NCBI RefSeq assembly: GCF_023101685.1
Contig: NZ_CP082164.1
Coordinates: forward strand, 6,510,001 to 6,574,000
Source: Bradyrhizobium sp. 186
GTDB taxonomy: Bacteria > Pseudomonadota > Alphaproteobacteria > Rhizobiales > Xanthobacteraceae
DNA: 64,000 nucleotides
Direction of reading: 5' to 3'
Within the stretch, counting starts at the first letter, position 1. The number at the start of each line of letters is the position of its first letter. Both the position numbers and the translations under genes were made by a program. This document shows positions 17,066 through 24,927 of the stretch, piece by piece. The notes under the pieces are model-generated. The model had not been told where the DNA came from. It worked only from the letters and a program-made list of their open reading frames with translations, and ran no database searches.

Positions 17066-17914
17066 ATGATCGAGCTCAGAGATCTTTCGTATGTGAGGAT
17101 GGGCGCTTCCAACCTCGAGGAAGCCGAAGACTTTGCAACCAAATGCCTTGGACTTCAGACCGGCGAGCAGTCGGGAAAGACGCTGTATCTCCGATCGGAC
17201 CAGCGGGCGCACACGCTGTGCTACTTCGAGGGCAATCCCGCCGATCAAACCGTCGGATTTGAAGTCGCGAACGAAGCCAATCTTGACGCCGCTGCGGCAA
17301 CACTGGACCAGTTGGGTCACCCCGTGCATGCCGGCAAGCCGAGCGAATGCGCACTTCGCAAAGTGAAGTCGTTTATCGGTTTCAAGGATCCTACGGGAAA
17401 TCAAATCGAGCTGGTGGTGCGGCCGGAACGCAGCGGCAAGCGCTACTTCGCCTCGCGCGATGCAGGCATAACGGGTTTCAGCCATGTCGGTCTTCACACC
17501 ACCGATCCGGCCAGGGACGAGAAATTCTGGACGCAGGTGTGCAACGCGCGCGTCAGCGACCGGATCGGCGACATCGCGTTGATGCGCGTCAACGCGATCC
17601 ATCATACGATCGCACTGGCGCCGGGACGTGGACCCGGCATTCACCACGTCAACCACCAGGTCGAGAGCAATGACGACGTACTGCGCTCCTATTATCATTT
17701 GTCGGGCCAGCGCGTGCCGATCGTGTTCGGCCCGGGACGTCATCCGACCTCCGGTGCAAGGTTCCTCTACTTCCTGGGACCCGATGGAATGGTGTTCGAA
17801 TATTCCGTCGGCGTCGATGAAATCCAGGACGAGGGGAAGCACCGGCCGCGACAATTCGGCTTCGAGCCGTCAAGCCTTTGCATGTGGGGCTCGAAGTCGG
17901 CGCGCCCGAGATAA
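17066..17914 (+). CDS. Type I extradiol ring-cleavage dioxygenase (BphC-like VOC)
   Basis: A 282-aa two-domain VOC dioxygenase with the iron ligands in the C-terminal domain: His140 (GFSHVGLH), His193/194 (GIHHVNHQVES) and Glu245 (MVFEYSVG). Supporting second-sphere residues are in IHHTIAL and GPGRHPTS. It cleaves a catechol meta to the hydroxyls, giving the substrate of the BphD-like hydrolase. CACAGGAGAGCAAC lies just upstream of the ATG. It is the last recognisable gene of the dioxygenase operon and sits 25 bp after its metal-less paralogue. Confidence 0.92.
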   Translation: MIELRDLSYVRMGASNLEEAEDFATKCLGLQTGEQSGKTLYLRSDQRAHTLCYFEGNPADQTVGFEVANEANLDAAAATLDQLGHPVHAGKPSECALRKVKSFIGFKDPTGNQIELVVRPERSGKRYFASRDAGITGFSHVGLHTTDPARDEKFWTQVCNARVSDRIGDIALMRVNAIHHTIALAPGRGPGIHHVNHQVESNDDVLRSYYHLSGQRVPIVFGPGRHPTSGARFLYFLGPDGMVFEYSVGVDEIQDEGKHRPRQFGFEPSSLCMWGSKSARPR

Positions 17915-17970
17915 TCCAATCAGAGTCTCGATCAAGCAATTTATGATCGTGCTCGCTGGCGACCGCGGGT

Positions 17971-18195
17971 TCAATTCGTCCGGCTGATGATCTCTTTCAT
18001 GATCACGTTGGTCCCGCCGTCAGTCCGCTGCGCTCTCGCATCAACGAAGGCGCGGCCAGTCGCATAGTCTCGCATGTAGCCATAGCTTCCATGGAGTTGA
18101 CGGCATTTATCGACGACCTTGCATTGTAGATCGGTAGTCCGGTATCTTGCCATCGCTGCGGTCTCGATCGAATGCGCAATCAGACGGTTTTCCAA
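17971..18195 (-). pseudogene. Acyl-CoA dehydrogenase, C-terminal remnant
   Basis: The reading frame ends with a typical acyl-CoA dehydrogenase C-terminus: MARYRTTDLQCKVVDKCRQL, HGSYGYM, then DARAQRTDGGTNVIMKEIIS. These correspond to the substrate/FAD helices and the GGTNEIM motif. Only about 65 residues remain; the preceding 300 are absent, and the upstream DNA belongs to an unrelated remnant. It is a decayed fragment, pointing to a lost fatty- or branched-acyl-CoA operon. Confidence 0.75.
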
Positions 18196-18212
18196 CGCGA
18201 AGCGTTTGCGAA

Positions 18213-18476
18213 TTAGCCCGAAGCAGACCTAGCGCAAGACTGCGCGCGGCGCACCTGCTCGCCGATGTAAAGAAGGTCCCGCATCGAGCGGATGACGAGG
18301 GAGATCGGTATCTCTCCTTCGTAGTTACAGCCAAAGGCCGTGAAGACATAGCCGACGACCGAGGTTACGCCGGCGTCCTTATATGCGGCGGCGAGCGCTC
18401 GCTGACTGTCGATCAGTTGATCCAGATTCTTGTTGTTATTGCGGATTCCGAAGGCTTCGGAAGCGCTCGTGAGCAA
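18213..18476 (-). pseudogene. Hydroxymethylglutaryl-CoA lyase-like remnant
   Basis: The frame contains SASEAFGIRNNNKNLDQLID and later FTAFGCNYEGEIPISLV. These match the HMG-CoA lyase (MvaB/HMGL-like) region between the SASE motif and the FGCPYEG segment. The N-terminal barrel strands and the C-terminal GCPYA/GNVA region are missing. Together with the neighbouring acyl-CoA dehydrogenase remnant it suggests a decayed leucine or branched-chain catabolic operon beside the IS701-like insertion. Confidence 0.6.
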
Positions 18477-18604
18477 GGTGCTTTCAGGTCGGTCCCGCTT
18501 GCGCGAGCTCGTTCAAGAATGCGTTCCAGAGCATGTTGTTGGTTCTCCACCATATGCGTCTTCAAGTTTGTCTAGGCATGCAAGGCTGCAGGGCATTCTC
18601 CTAG

Positions 18605-18616
18605 CATTACAGTTGC
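18605..18616. repeat. Left terminal inverted repeat of the IS701-like element
   Basis: CATTACAGTTGC, the exact reverse complement of 20028-20039. Preceded by CTAG at 18601-18604. Confidence 0.85.
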
Positions 18617-18773
18617 CGTTTTGCTTTGAGATGCGCGCGCTGAGCGGCAGCCTGGTGAGCTCTGCGCCAGAATGACCATGCGATGACATGCGCGGGTTGG
18701 ATCCGCTTTCGAGCAAGCCTGATGGCAATGCGGCGGATTTCCTGGATTGACCAACGGATCAGTGGCGGTGTGG

Positions 18774-19994
18774 TTATGCTTTGGCTTTTGCCGGGGGGCG
18801 GCGTTTGGTTTTTTTGGGCGGTGGCGGATTGGCGCGATGGCGGATCGCCGCCATCATGGCGAAGGCGAGCATCACCAGGGACACGTGGCGATGCCAGCCA
18901 TGCCAGGACCTGCTCTCGTTGTGATCGAGCCCGAACTCGTTTTTCGCGGTTTCAAAGCTGTCCTCGATCGCCCATCGATGGCCTTCGACCGCGACCAGCG
19001 TTTCAATTGATGTTCCCGCTGGGCACCAGGTGGTGAAGAAGGCGAGATCGCCATCGGCGATATGGCGACGGATCAGCAGACCGCGCGTCCATAAACCATC
19101 ATTTGCGCTGTTGAACTGCTCGACCTCGAGATCGGCCAGTTCGAGATAACACCAGTCATGCAGCCTCGGTCCTTTGGTTCCGGCTCCCGCCGACAAGCGC
19201 TTCCAGTCGGACGGGCGCCGCGTCCGGGCGATGTCTTCGGCCTTGCCGGCGACCGGCTGTCGCTTGCCCCAGGATCGGAAGACATGAGAGCTGCTGACCC
19301 CGAGCACATAGCCTTTGCCTGCCCGCCGTAGCTGCTGTTCGATATCGCCAACACCGTAGACCGTGTCACCGGCAACCCACTTGAATGGTACAGACGCGGC
19401 TATCGCACGTGCGATCATTCTCGTCGCAAGCTTTGGTTTGGTCGCAAAGCCGACATCGGCAGGCACATATGCGGCTTCCAGACGATCTGGATCGTCAGTC
19501 CATTCCTTCGGAAGATACAACGCGCGATCGATGAACGCATGACCATGACGCGAAACGTAGGTAGCGAAGACGCCGATCTGGCAGTTCGTGATCTTCCCTG
19601 CCGAACCAGTGTATTGCCGTGCCACTCCGCATGAGGCCTTACCCTGCTTGAGAAAGCCGGTCTCGTCGATCACCAGCACCGCATCGTCATCCGCCAAATG
19701 CTCGATGACATAGTCGCGGACGATATCGCGCAGGGCATCAGCGTCCCAATCTCCACGACCCAGAATTGCCTGCTGACGCCATGGGCCGGGATCGCCAGCC
19801 GCCTCCGCGCGCATCCAGCCGGTCTTGCGCTGCTCATCTCCGAGCAGACCTTCCAGGAACAAGCCTGCATTCGTCGCCACACGCTCTTGCGTGAACAACG
19901 GACGTATCCGTTGCTTGATCTCTCGAAGCGACGCCGCCCACAACGCAAGCGTCTCCTCAACCGACGCGGCCCGCGTCCACGACATTCGAATCAT
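18774..19994 (-). CDS. IS701 family transposase
   Basis: A 406-aa DDE transposase of the IS701 type. The first catalytic Asp is in AVLVIDETGFLKQGK near residue 110, the second in WVAGDTVYGVG near 220, and the Glu in HRWAIEDSFETAKNEFGLDH near 350. The C-terminus is Pro/Lys-rich (PPPPKKTKRRPP). The frame is intact and fills the element between its inverted repeats, so the copy may be active. Confidence 0.93.
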   Translation of the reverse strand: MIRMSWTRAASVEETLALWAASLREIKQRIRPLFTQERVATNAGLFLEGLLGDEQRKTGWMRAEAAGDPGPWRQQAILGRGDWDADALRDIVRDYVIEHLADDDAVLVIDETGFLKQGKASCGVARQYTGSAGKITNCQIGVFATYVSRHGHAFIDRALYLPKEWTDDPDRLEAAYVPADVGFATKPKLATRMIARAIAASVPFKWVAGDTVYGVGDIEQQLRRAGKGYVLGVSSSHVFRSWGKRQPVAGKAEDIARTRRPSDWKRLSAGAGTKGPRLHDWCYLELADLEVEQFNSANDGLWTRGLLIRRHIADGDLAFFTTWCPAGTSIETLVAVEGHRWAIEDSFETAKNEFGLDHNESRSWHGWHRHVSLVMLAFAMMAAIRHRANPPPPKKTKRRPPAKAKA

Positions 19995-20027
19995 GGTTGC
20001 CCATGGATTCAGAAGCCCGCAAACAAA

Positions 20028-20039
20028 GCAACTGTAATG
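20028..20039. repeat. Right terminal inverted repeat of the IS701-like element
   Basis: GCAACTGTAATG, the reverse complement of the left end, followed by CTAA at 20040-20043. Confidence 0.85.
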
Positions 20040-20043
20040 CTAA

Positions 20044-20523
20044 GAAGAAAGGTCTATCTCGATGTAACCTCGCCGGTATCCACCGAGAGCTTCAGGTTGG
20101 TCTTTAACTCTGGTGATGAGGATCGTCTTAACAAGGATCTTGAGCTGCTTAGAACTCGCAAGAACGATCCCGCAGCGATGCGCAACTTTCTATCCGTTTC
20201 AGCAGCCCTGGAAACACCTTCGCTGGTCACGAGCCGCACTTTGGCGCAGAAGGCGGCCTCATAGAAACAGACGCGTTATTTTCGGTGCGACTAGGCGCAA
20301 GTCCGGCCAAACGCTTCTGACTCGGCCCTCTGCAAGGGCGAAACGGACAGCAGATGGCAGGCACAGTCCACAGACTTGGTCGAAAATGACCCAAGCGAAC
20401 TATGTTATGGCAATGTTGTCATATCTGATCAGCGTGTCCCTTGGAATTCAAACCGGCCACAATTCGCGGACTTGACACTCACGCTCAGCCGGTCACCACC
20501 TGAAGATTTGAAGGTCTATCGCA
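20044..20523. other. Non-coding or degenerate stretch right of the IS701-like element
   Basis: About 480 bp without a recognisable gene. Short open frames exist on both strands but none has a convincing start, ribosome site or family motif. It may be decayed DNA. Confidence 0.4.
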
Positions 20524-20965
20524 ATGAATCCAATACTCGCACTATCTAACTCGCCTGAACCCGAGGTTGCTCAGATCATCCGTGACGGTCTTGACGCGTT
20601 CAATGATGCAATCGTGGGCCATAGTGATCGCCTGCCATTGCATGTCATCGTTCGAGCTTCGGAAGATGGCGAGGTCATCGGGGGGGATCAGTGGGGGGAC
20701 TTCACTTGGACTTCTGACCGTCAATCTCGTGTATCTGCCCGAGACGCTCCGTGGCACGGGGATTGGGACCCGGATGATGGCAATGGCGGAGCAAGAGGCA
20801 CGTCGTCGTGGCTGCCGGGCTGGGGTTGTTTACACGATTAATTTCCAGGCGCCTGGGTTCTATCAACGTCTGGGTTGGCGCAACGTGCTCGCCAATTTGC
20901 CCAAAGCAGCAACGACCACCGCTCTCGCTGTGTACGAGCTAAGAAGTTCATTGCGTTTGAATTGA
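20524..20965 (+). pseudogene. GNAT family N-acetyltransferase, frameshifted in a G7 tract
   Basis: The ATG at 20524 opens a frame giving the N-terminal half (PEVAQIIRDGLDAFN, then EDGEVIGG). The rest of a GNAT domain lies in the next frame: GLLTVNLVYLPETLRGTGIG, then EARRRGCRAGVVYTINFQAP and GFYQRLGWR. The break coincides with a run of seven G at 20680-20686; with six G the two halves join as GEVIGGISGG. The acetyl-CoA-binding motif R-G-T-G-I-G is intact. It is a frameshifted gene, a homopolymer sequencing error, or a slippage site. Confidence 0.75.
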
Positions 20966-21045
20966 AGCAGATCTCTAACTGGAGGTACGCCATAACTATT
21001 GCGTGCCGCGAATTGGGACCGAACTCTTTAGCGGAGGAAAACGCC

Positions 21046-21930
21046 TTAACGATACTGCTGCCGCAGCGGGTTGGCTTTAGCTGGCTGCAGCCGCAGCCGC
21101 GTGATCCGACTCGGATTGCTTTCGGCGAGAAGGATATCGCCGTCGGGCGTCCCGGAGATGCCGTGCGCGCCATTGAGAATCGGCCGACAGCGGCCGAGCC
21201 GCTCGCCTTTGGGGCCGACCTTCTGCAGGCTCGGCACCATGTCGCTGACGTAGGCGCAGCCCTCATCATCGCCCCAGATTGCGACGGGCTGGTAGAACCC
21301 ACCCCAGGTTTCGAGGTGCTTGCCCTCGCGATCGAAGACCTGCACGCGGTTCGAGCTGCGGTCGACCACGACGACACGGCCGTCCGCAAAGGTCCAGATC
21401 GCATGCGGCCAGCCGAACTGACCATCGCCCGACCCGTGGCTGCCCCAGCTTGCGATCAGAGCGCCGGCGGCATCGAAGCGATGGACCCGGCTCGCAGCGT
21501 AGCCGTCCGAGATATAGATCTCGCCCCAAGCCGAGACATGCGCGTCAGTCGGATGGTTGAAGGGCGCAAGCGGTACACCGCGTTGGCCTAATCCGCCGAG
21601 CCGTTCGCCCGCTGGCGAGCATATGATCACCTCATGCATGTCGCGGTCGACCGCGAGGATGCGCCCCGTGGCGTCGGCCGTCAGCATGTGGGAATCGGCG
21701 ATCAGATCGCCGCCCCAACCCCTGAGATAGGCGCCGTCGGGCGCCAGCTCGATCACGCGCGGGTCGTTGGGATGCACCAACGGATCGTGCCGCAGCATCA
21801 CGAAGACATGCCCGCGCGGATCGACGGCGACGTCGGTAACAAAGCCCGTGTTCAGCGGCCAGGAGCCGAAGGGACGCTCGACGCGATAGAGCCTGTCTCC
21901 GAGTTCAACGATCAGTTCATGTATGGCCAA
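21046..21930 (-). CDS. NHL-repeat beta-propeller protein (SMP-30/PAL-like)
   Basis: About 294 aa of repeating NHL-type blades, for example FVTDVAVDPRGHVFVML, HMLTADATGRILAVDRD, FNHPTDAHVSAWGEIYISDG and FGWPHAIWTFADGRVVVVDR. Such proteins resemble peptidyl-amidoglycolate lyase or SMP-30 folds and are usually of unknown substrate. I chose TTG at 21930 because GAAGGAAAAG precedes it and it begins 10 bp after the deacetylase stop; an upstream in-frame start would overlap that gene. No signal peptide is seen. It probably forms an operon with the PuuE-like gene. Confidence 0.75.
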   Translation of the reverse strand: MAIHELIVELGDRLYRVERPFGSWPLNTGFVTDVAVDPRGHVFVMLRHDPLVHPNDPRVIELAPDGAYLRGWGGDLIADSHMLTADATGRILAVDRDMHEVIICSPAGERLGGLGQRGVPLAPFNHPTDAHVSAWGEIYISDGYAASRVHRFDAAGALIASWGSHGSGDGQFGWPHAIWTFADGRVVVVDRSSNRVQVFDREGKHLETWGGFYQPVAIWGDDEGCAYVSDMVPSLQKVGPKGERLGRCRPILNGAHGISGTPDGDILLAESNPSRITRLRLQPAKANPLRQQYR

Positions 21931-21940
21931 GACTTTTCCT

Positions 21941-22855
21941 TCAGGCGAGTCTGCCGGCGAAAGGATGCGTTGCTGCCCAGTGCCGGGCAATGTCTAGCCG
22001 CCGCGTCACCCATACCCCTTGATGGCCCTGGACATAGTCGAGGAAGCGCGCGAGGCCGGCCGCGCGCGCCGGATGGCCGATCAGGCGCATATGCAAGCCG
22101 ACCGACATCATCTTCGGCTGCGTTGCGCCTTCCGCGTAAAGCATGTCGAAGGCGTCCTTATGCCACGCGAAATAATCGGCCGACGTGCCAAAGAAGCCGG
22201 AGCCGAACTTGCCATCATTGTTGACGAGCGAATAGGGAACGACCAGATGCGGCTTGCCGTCGACGACCTTCCAATAGGGCAATTCGTCGTCGTACGCGTC
22301 GGAATCATAGAGAAAGCCGCCCTCCTCTACCACCAGCCGGCGCGTGTTCACGCTCGGCCCATAGCGGCAATACCAGCCGAGCGGTCGCTCCCCGACCGTC
22401 GCCTTGAGCGAGGCGATCGCCTTGGCGATGTGCTCGCGCTCGTCCTCCTCGCTCAATTCATAATGCTTGATCCAGCGCCAGCCATGGCTGCAGACGTCGA
22501 AGCCCGAGGCTCTGATCGACGCCGCTGCCTCGGGATTGCGTTCGATCGCGAGCGCGCAGCCGAACACAGTCAGCGGCAGGCCGCGCTGCTGGAAAAGTCG
22601 TATCAGCCTCCAGAAACCGACGCGGCTGCCATAGGCGAACATGCCTTCGCCGGCGAGATCGCGCCCTTTGACGCCTGCCGGCAAGCCGGACGACTCGGTC
22701 AGGCCGATCTCGGTATAGCCTTCGCCGTCCTGCACGGAAGGCTCCGAGCCCTCCTCGTAATTCATCACGAAATTGATCGCCACGCGCGCGCCGCCCGGCC
22801 ATTTGGGATCGGGCGGGTTCGCGCCGTAGCCGATCAAGTCGCGGTCATAGGTCAT
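21941..22855 (-). CDS. Polysaccharide deacetylase family protein, PuuE allantoinase-like
   Basis: A 304-aa NodB-fold hydrolase of the cytosolic PuuE/allantoinase branch. The start MTYDRDLIGYGANPPDPKWP is typical of that branch, followed by NFVMNYEEGSEPS, EIGLTESSGL, FDVCSHGWRWI and RYGPSVNTRRL. It lacks a signal peptide. The family acts on cyclic amides such as allantoin. With the TRZ/ATZ-type amidohydrolase and ABC transporter at 23.9-28.3 kb, use of a nitrogen heterocycle is plausible; the compound is unknown. Confidence 0.85.
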   Translation of the reverse strand: MTYDRDLIGYGANPPDPKWPGGARVAINFVMNYEEGSEPSVQDGEGYTEIGLTESSGLPAGVKGRDLAGEGMFAYGSRVGFWRLIRLFQQRGLPLTVFGCALAIERNPEAAASIRASGFDVCSHGWRWIKHYELSEEDEREHIAKAIASLKATVGERPLGWYCRYGPSVNTRRLVVEEGGFLYDSDAYDDELPYWKVVDGKPHLVVPYSLVNNDGKFGSGFFGTSADYFAWHKDAFDMLYAEGATQPKMMSVGLHMRLIGHPARAAGLARFLDYVQGHQGVWVTRRLDIARHWAATHPFAGRLA

Positions 22856-22896
22856 GGCCAGTCTCCGGGTCTTGGAAGGTCGTGAGGTTCGGGATT

Positions 22897-23110
22897 TTAT
22901 ACGCTCATACGTTTCGTCAGCCCGATCAGCCAGTCCATGACGATGACCAGCACCAGCGTCGTCAGGATATCGTCTGTCCCCAGGTCGTCTACGCGAAGCG
23001 GCCAAGCCAGCCTAGCGCCATGATGCCGGCCAGCACGCTGAACAGCTGCGCCAGCGAGACCACAGACCACCATCGACTGCTGCCAGATCAGCGCCGGCAG
23101 CGGTCTGTGA
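22897..23110 (-). pseudogene. Membrane transporter remnants (permease C-termini)
   Basis: Just upstream of the PuuE-like gene, the reverse strand gives DDILTTLVLVIVMDWLIGLT and then KRMSV with a stop at 22897-22899. This resembles the last membrane helix of a TauC/SsuC-type permease. In another frame further upstream are SMVVSLAQLFSVLAGIM and ALGWLGRFA, another hydrophobic end. Neither piece has a start or a full domain, so these are decayed transporter fragments. Confidence 0.4.
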
Positions 23111-23125
23111 CGGCATCGGCCGCTC

Positions 23126-23290
23126 CTATTCTGCTGCAGCGAACAATGAGCGGCAGTCGATGGCAAGCTTTTCTGGCGGGGCCTTGATCAAGCGCCCCTC
23201 GATCGCGCTTAAGTGATGGTTCGTGGCGGCGACAGCGCCGGTCACATTGCCTTTCTCGATCATGTCGATCAAGGCTGCACGCCACGGCGT
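23126..23290 (-). pseudogene. GntR-family (FCD domain) regulator, C-terminal remnant
   Basis: One frame reads WRAALIDMIEKGNVTGAVAA then TNHHLSAIEGRLI to a stop at 23126. This is the last helix pair of an FCD ligand-binding domain as in GntR regulators (usual pattern H-R-A-L-x-D-A-I-x-x-G-D-x3-A-x3-x3-H-L). The DNA-binding part is missing. On the opposite strand at about 23430-23622 a frame with ARDRAIAQACGNQRLIRLAR resembles the preceding FCD helices, so the gene may have been broken by a local inversion. Confidence 0.4.
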
Positions 23291-23299
23291 TCGCGATCG

Positions 23300-23868
23300 A
23301 GTAGAGCGCTTTCAAGCGACCCTTGGATCCGGGAGTGAAAACCAGTTCTCGTCTGCACCACGCGCGTTGTGGTGCGGCGACGCAGTCGGAGGGGGGCGAA
23401 CCGCCGCTACGTTGGATCGTGCTCGCGACGATGTGGACGCGGCCTTCGGGTGGAACAACCATTGTCGACGGGTCGATTGTCTGCCTAGAAAATCGTCAGC
23501 GAATTGCTGCGTGCGAACAAATCTTCAGCAACGACAGGTCGGCTCGCGACCGCGCCATAGCCCAGGCTTGCGGGAATCAACGGCTTATCCGGCTGGCACG
23601 CATCGTGCTTCGCTCACGGTAGCGCAGCATCGCTCCGGCGATCGCTCCAGGTTGGCGTGCCACGCACTGTAAAGTCCATGCGATGATCGCATCCCGCTAC
23701 CGGCTTGGCGTGCGCGCGCCGAGCCACCAGAAAACTTCATATCAGAGGCGGCTTGGGCGCATTGCGCACAAGCATCTCCACACGATCGGAAGCCTCGCGC
23801 GCGCAGAGTTCCACTGCGGCTTCGCCCCATTTCCGATGCAACAACCGTCACAACGGAGGGAGTAGTCC
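23300..23868. other. Degenerate region upstream of the ABC transporter
   Basis: Apart from the plus-strand FCD-like fragment near 23430-23622, I see no supported gene here. It must contain the promoter of the transporter operon starting at 23869, but no clear -35/-10 pair stands out. Confidence 0.35.
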
Positions 23869-24927
23869 ATGTGCGATCGAACCGGCTGCATGCACCCGCC
23901 GAACTTCCGAACGATGGACTTCAGCCGCCGCAAGGTGCTCAAAGCTGCGGCGGCGACCACGCTGACGATGGCCGTCGGTGGCGGCTTGATGGGTGCGGCT
24001 CACGCGGCGGCGAATACCCTCAAGTCCACCCATGGCACCGGCTTCTGCAATCTCAATATCTTCCTGTCTCACGCCTTGCAGACTGCGAAGGATGACGGCG
24101 TCGAGATACAATTCATCAACACGCCGACATTTGCCGAACAGGTCACGTTCCTCGGCATCGGTCAGGTCGATGTCGGCCTGATGCCATACACGAGCTTCAT
24201 GGCGCTGTTCGATGCCGGCGCTCCGGTCAAGATCGTCGCTGGAGGCGGCATCGAGGGCTGCGTGATCGTTTCGCAACCCGGACTGGACAGCCCAGAGAAG
24301 CTGAAGGGCAAGACACTCGGCACCTTCCAGCTCGATACGCTAGAGGTCATGCCTTACGACTTCCTCAAGAAGCACGGCGTCAGTTTCAAGGACATCAAAG
24401 TCCGTTATATGGGAACCACTCCGGAGGCGGTCGAGGCATTCAAGGCGGGCGCGCTCGACTGGATCTGCACCATCGAGCCCTATGGCACCGCGCTGCTAAA
24501 CGACGTCAAGGGCTCGCACAAGCTCACCGACGGCACCGACATCTATGGCAAGGGCTATACCGACTGCGTGCTGGCGTGCCGCTCCGACCTGATCAAGCAG
24601 AATCCCGCCGGACTCAAGGCCCTCATCAAAGGCATGATGAAGGCACAGGCGATGGCCGAAACGAAACCGGAGGAAACTCTCACCCAATTGGTCGGCGCCT
24701 ATTACAAGACCTCGATGGAGAACGCCAGAATCGCGATGGGCAAACAGCCGGCGGTGGTCGACGCACGCAGCCAGACCCAGTTCATCCTCGACCGCACCGA
24801 CTCGCTGGTGGAGATGGGTTACATCAAGAATAAGCCCGGCCGTGACGCGATCGACTGGACCCTGCTCGAACAGGTCATCGCCGAGAACAAGGAACTCTAC
24901 GCTAGTCTCAAATACAAGTCGGGATGA
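23869..24927 (+). CDS. ABC transporter substrate-binding protein (NMT1/SsuA type)
   Basis: A 352-aa periplasmic binding protein. A GGAGGGAG box precedes the ATG; a twin-arginine signal (MDFSRRKVLKAAAATTL) follows a 15-residue leader and ends near AAHAAA. The body has THGTGFCNLNIFLSHAL, GIGQVDVGLMPYTSFMAL, KLKGKTLGTFQLDT and ALDWICTIEPYGTALL, the pattern of NMT1/THI5-like proteins that bind pyrimidines, sulfonates or related small molecules. Its stop overlaps the permease start by 4 nt, forming an operon with permease and ATPase. Confidence 0.9.
   Translation: MCDRTGCMHPPNFRTMDFSRRKVLKAAAATTLTMAVGGGLMGAAHAAANTLKSTHGTGFCNLNIFLSHALQTAKDDGVEIQFINTPTFAEQVTFLGIGQVDVGLMPYTSFMALFDAGAPVKIVAGGGIEGCVIVSQPGLDSPEKLKGKTLGTFQLDTLEVMPYDFLKKHGVSFKDIKVRYMGTTPEAVEAFKAGALDWICTIEPYGTALLNDVKGSHKLTDGTDIYGKGYTDCVLACRSDLIKQNPAGLKALIKGMMKAQAMAETKPEETLTQLVGAYYKTSMENARIAMGKQPAVVDARSQTQFILDRTDSLVEMGYIKNKPGRDAIDWTLLEQVIAENKELYASLKYKSG

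Larger units (their letters stand above)
18605..20039 (-). mobile_element. IS701-like insertion sequence, complete
   Basis: A 1435-bp element bounded by the perfect 12-bp inverted repeat CATTACAGTTGC at each end (15 bp if the adjoining TAG is counted). It carries one intact DDE transposase. Flanking tetranucleotides are CTAG on the left and CTAA on the right. Both fit the YTAR target preference of the IS701 family, but they are not identical, so one copy has mutated or the ends are not from one insertion event. Confidence 0.85.
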
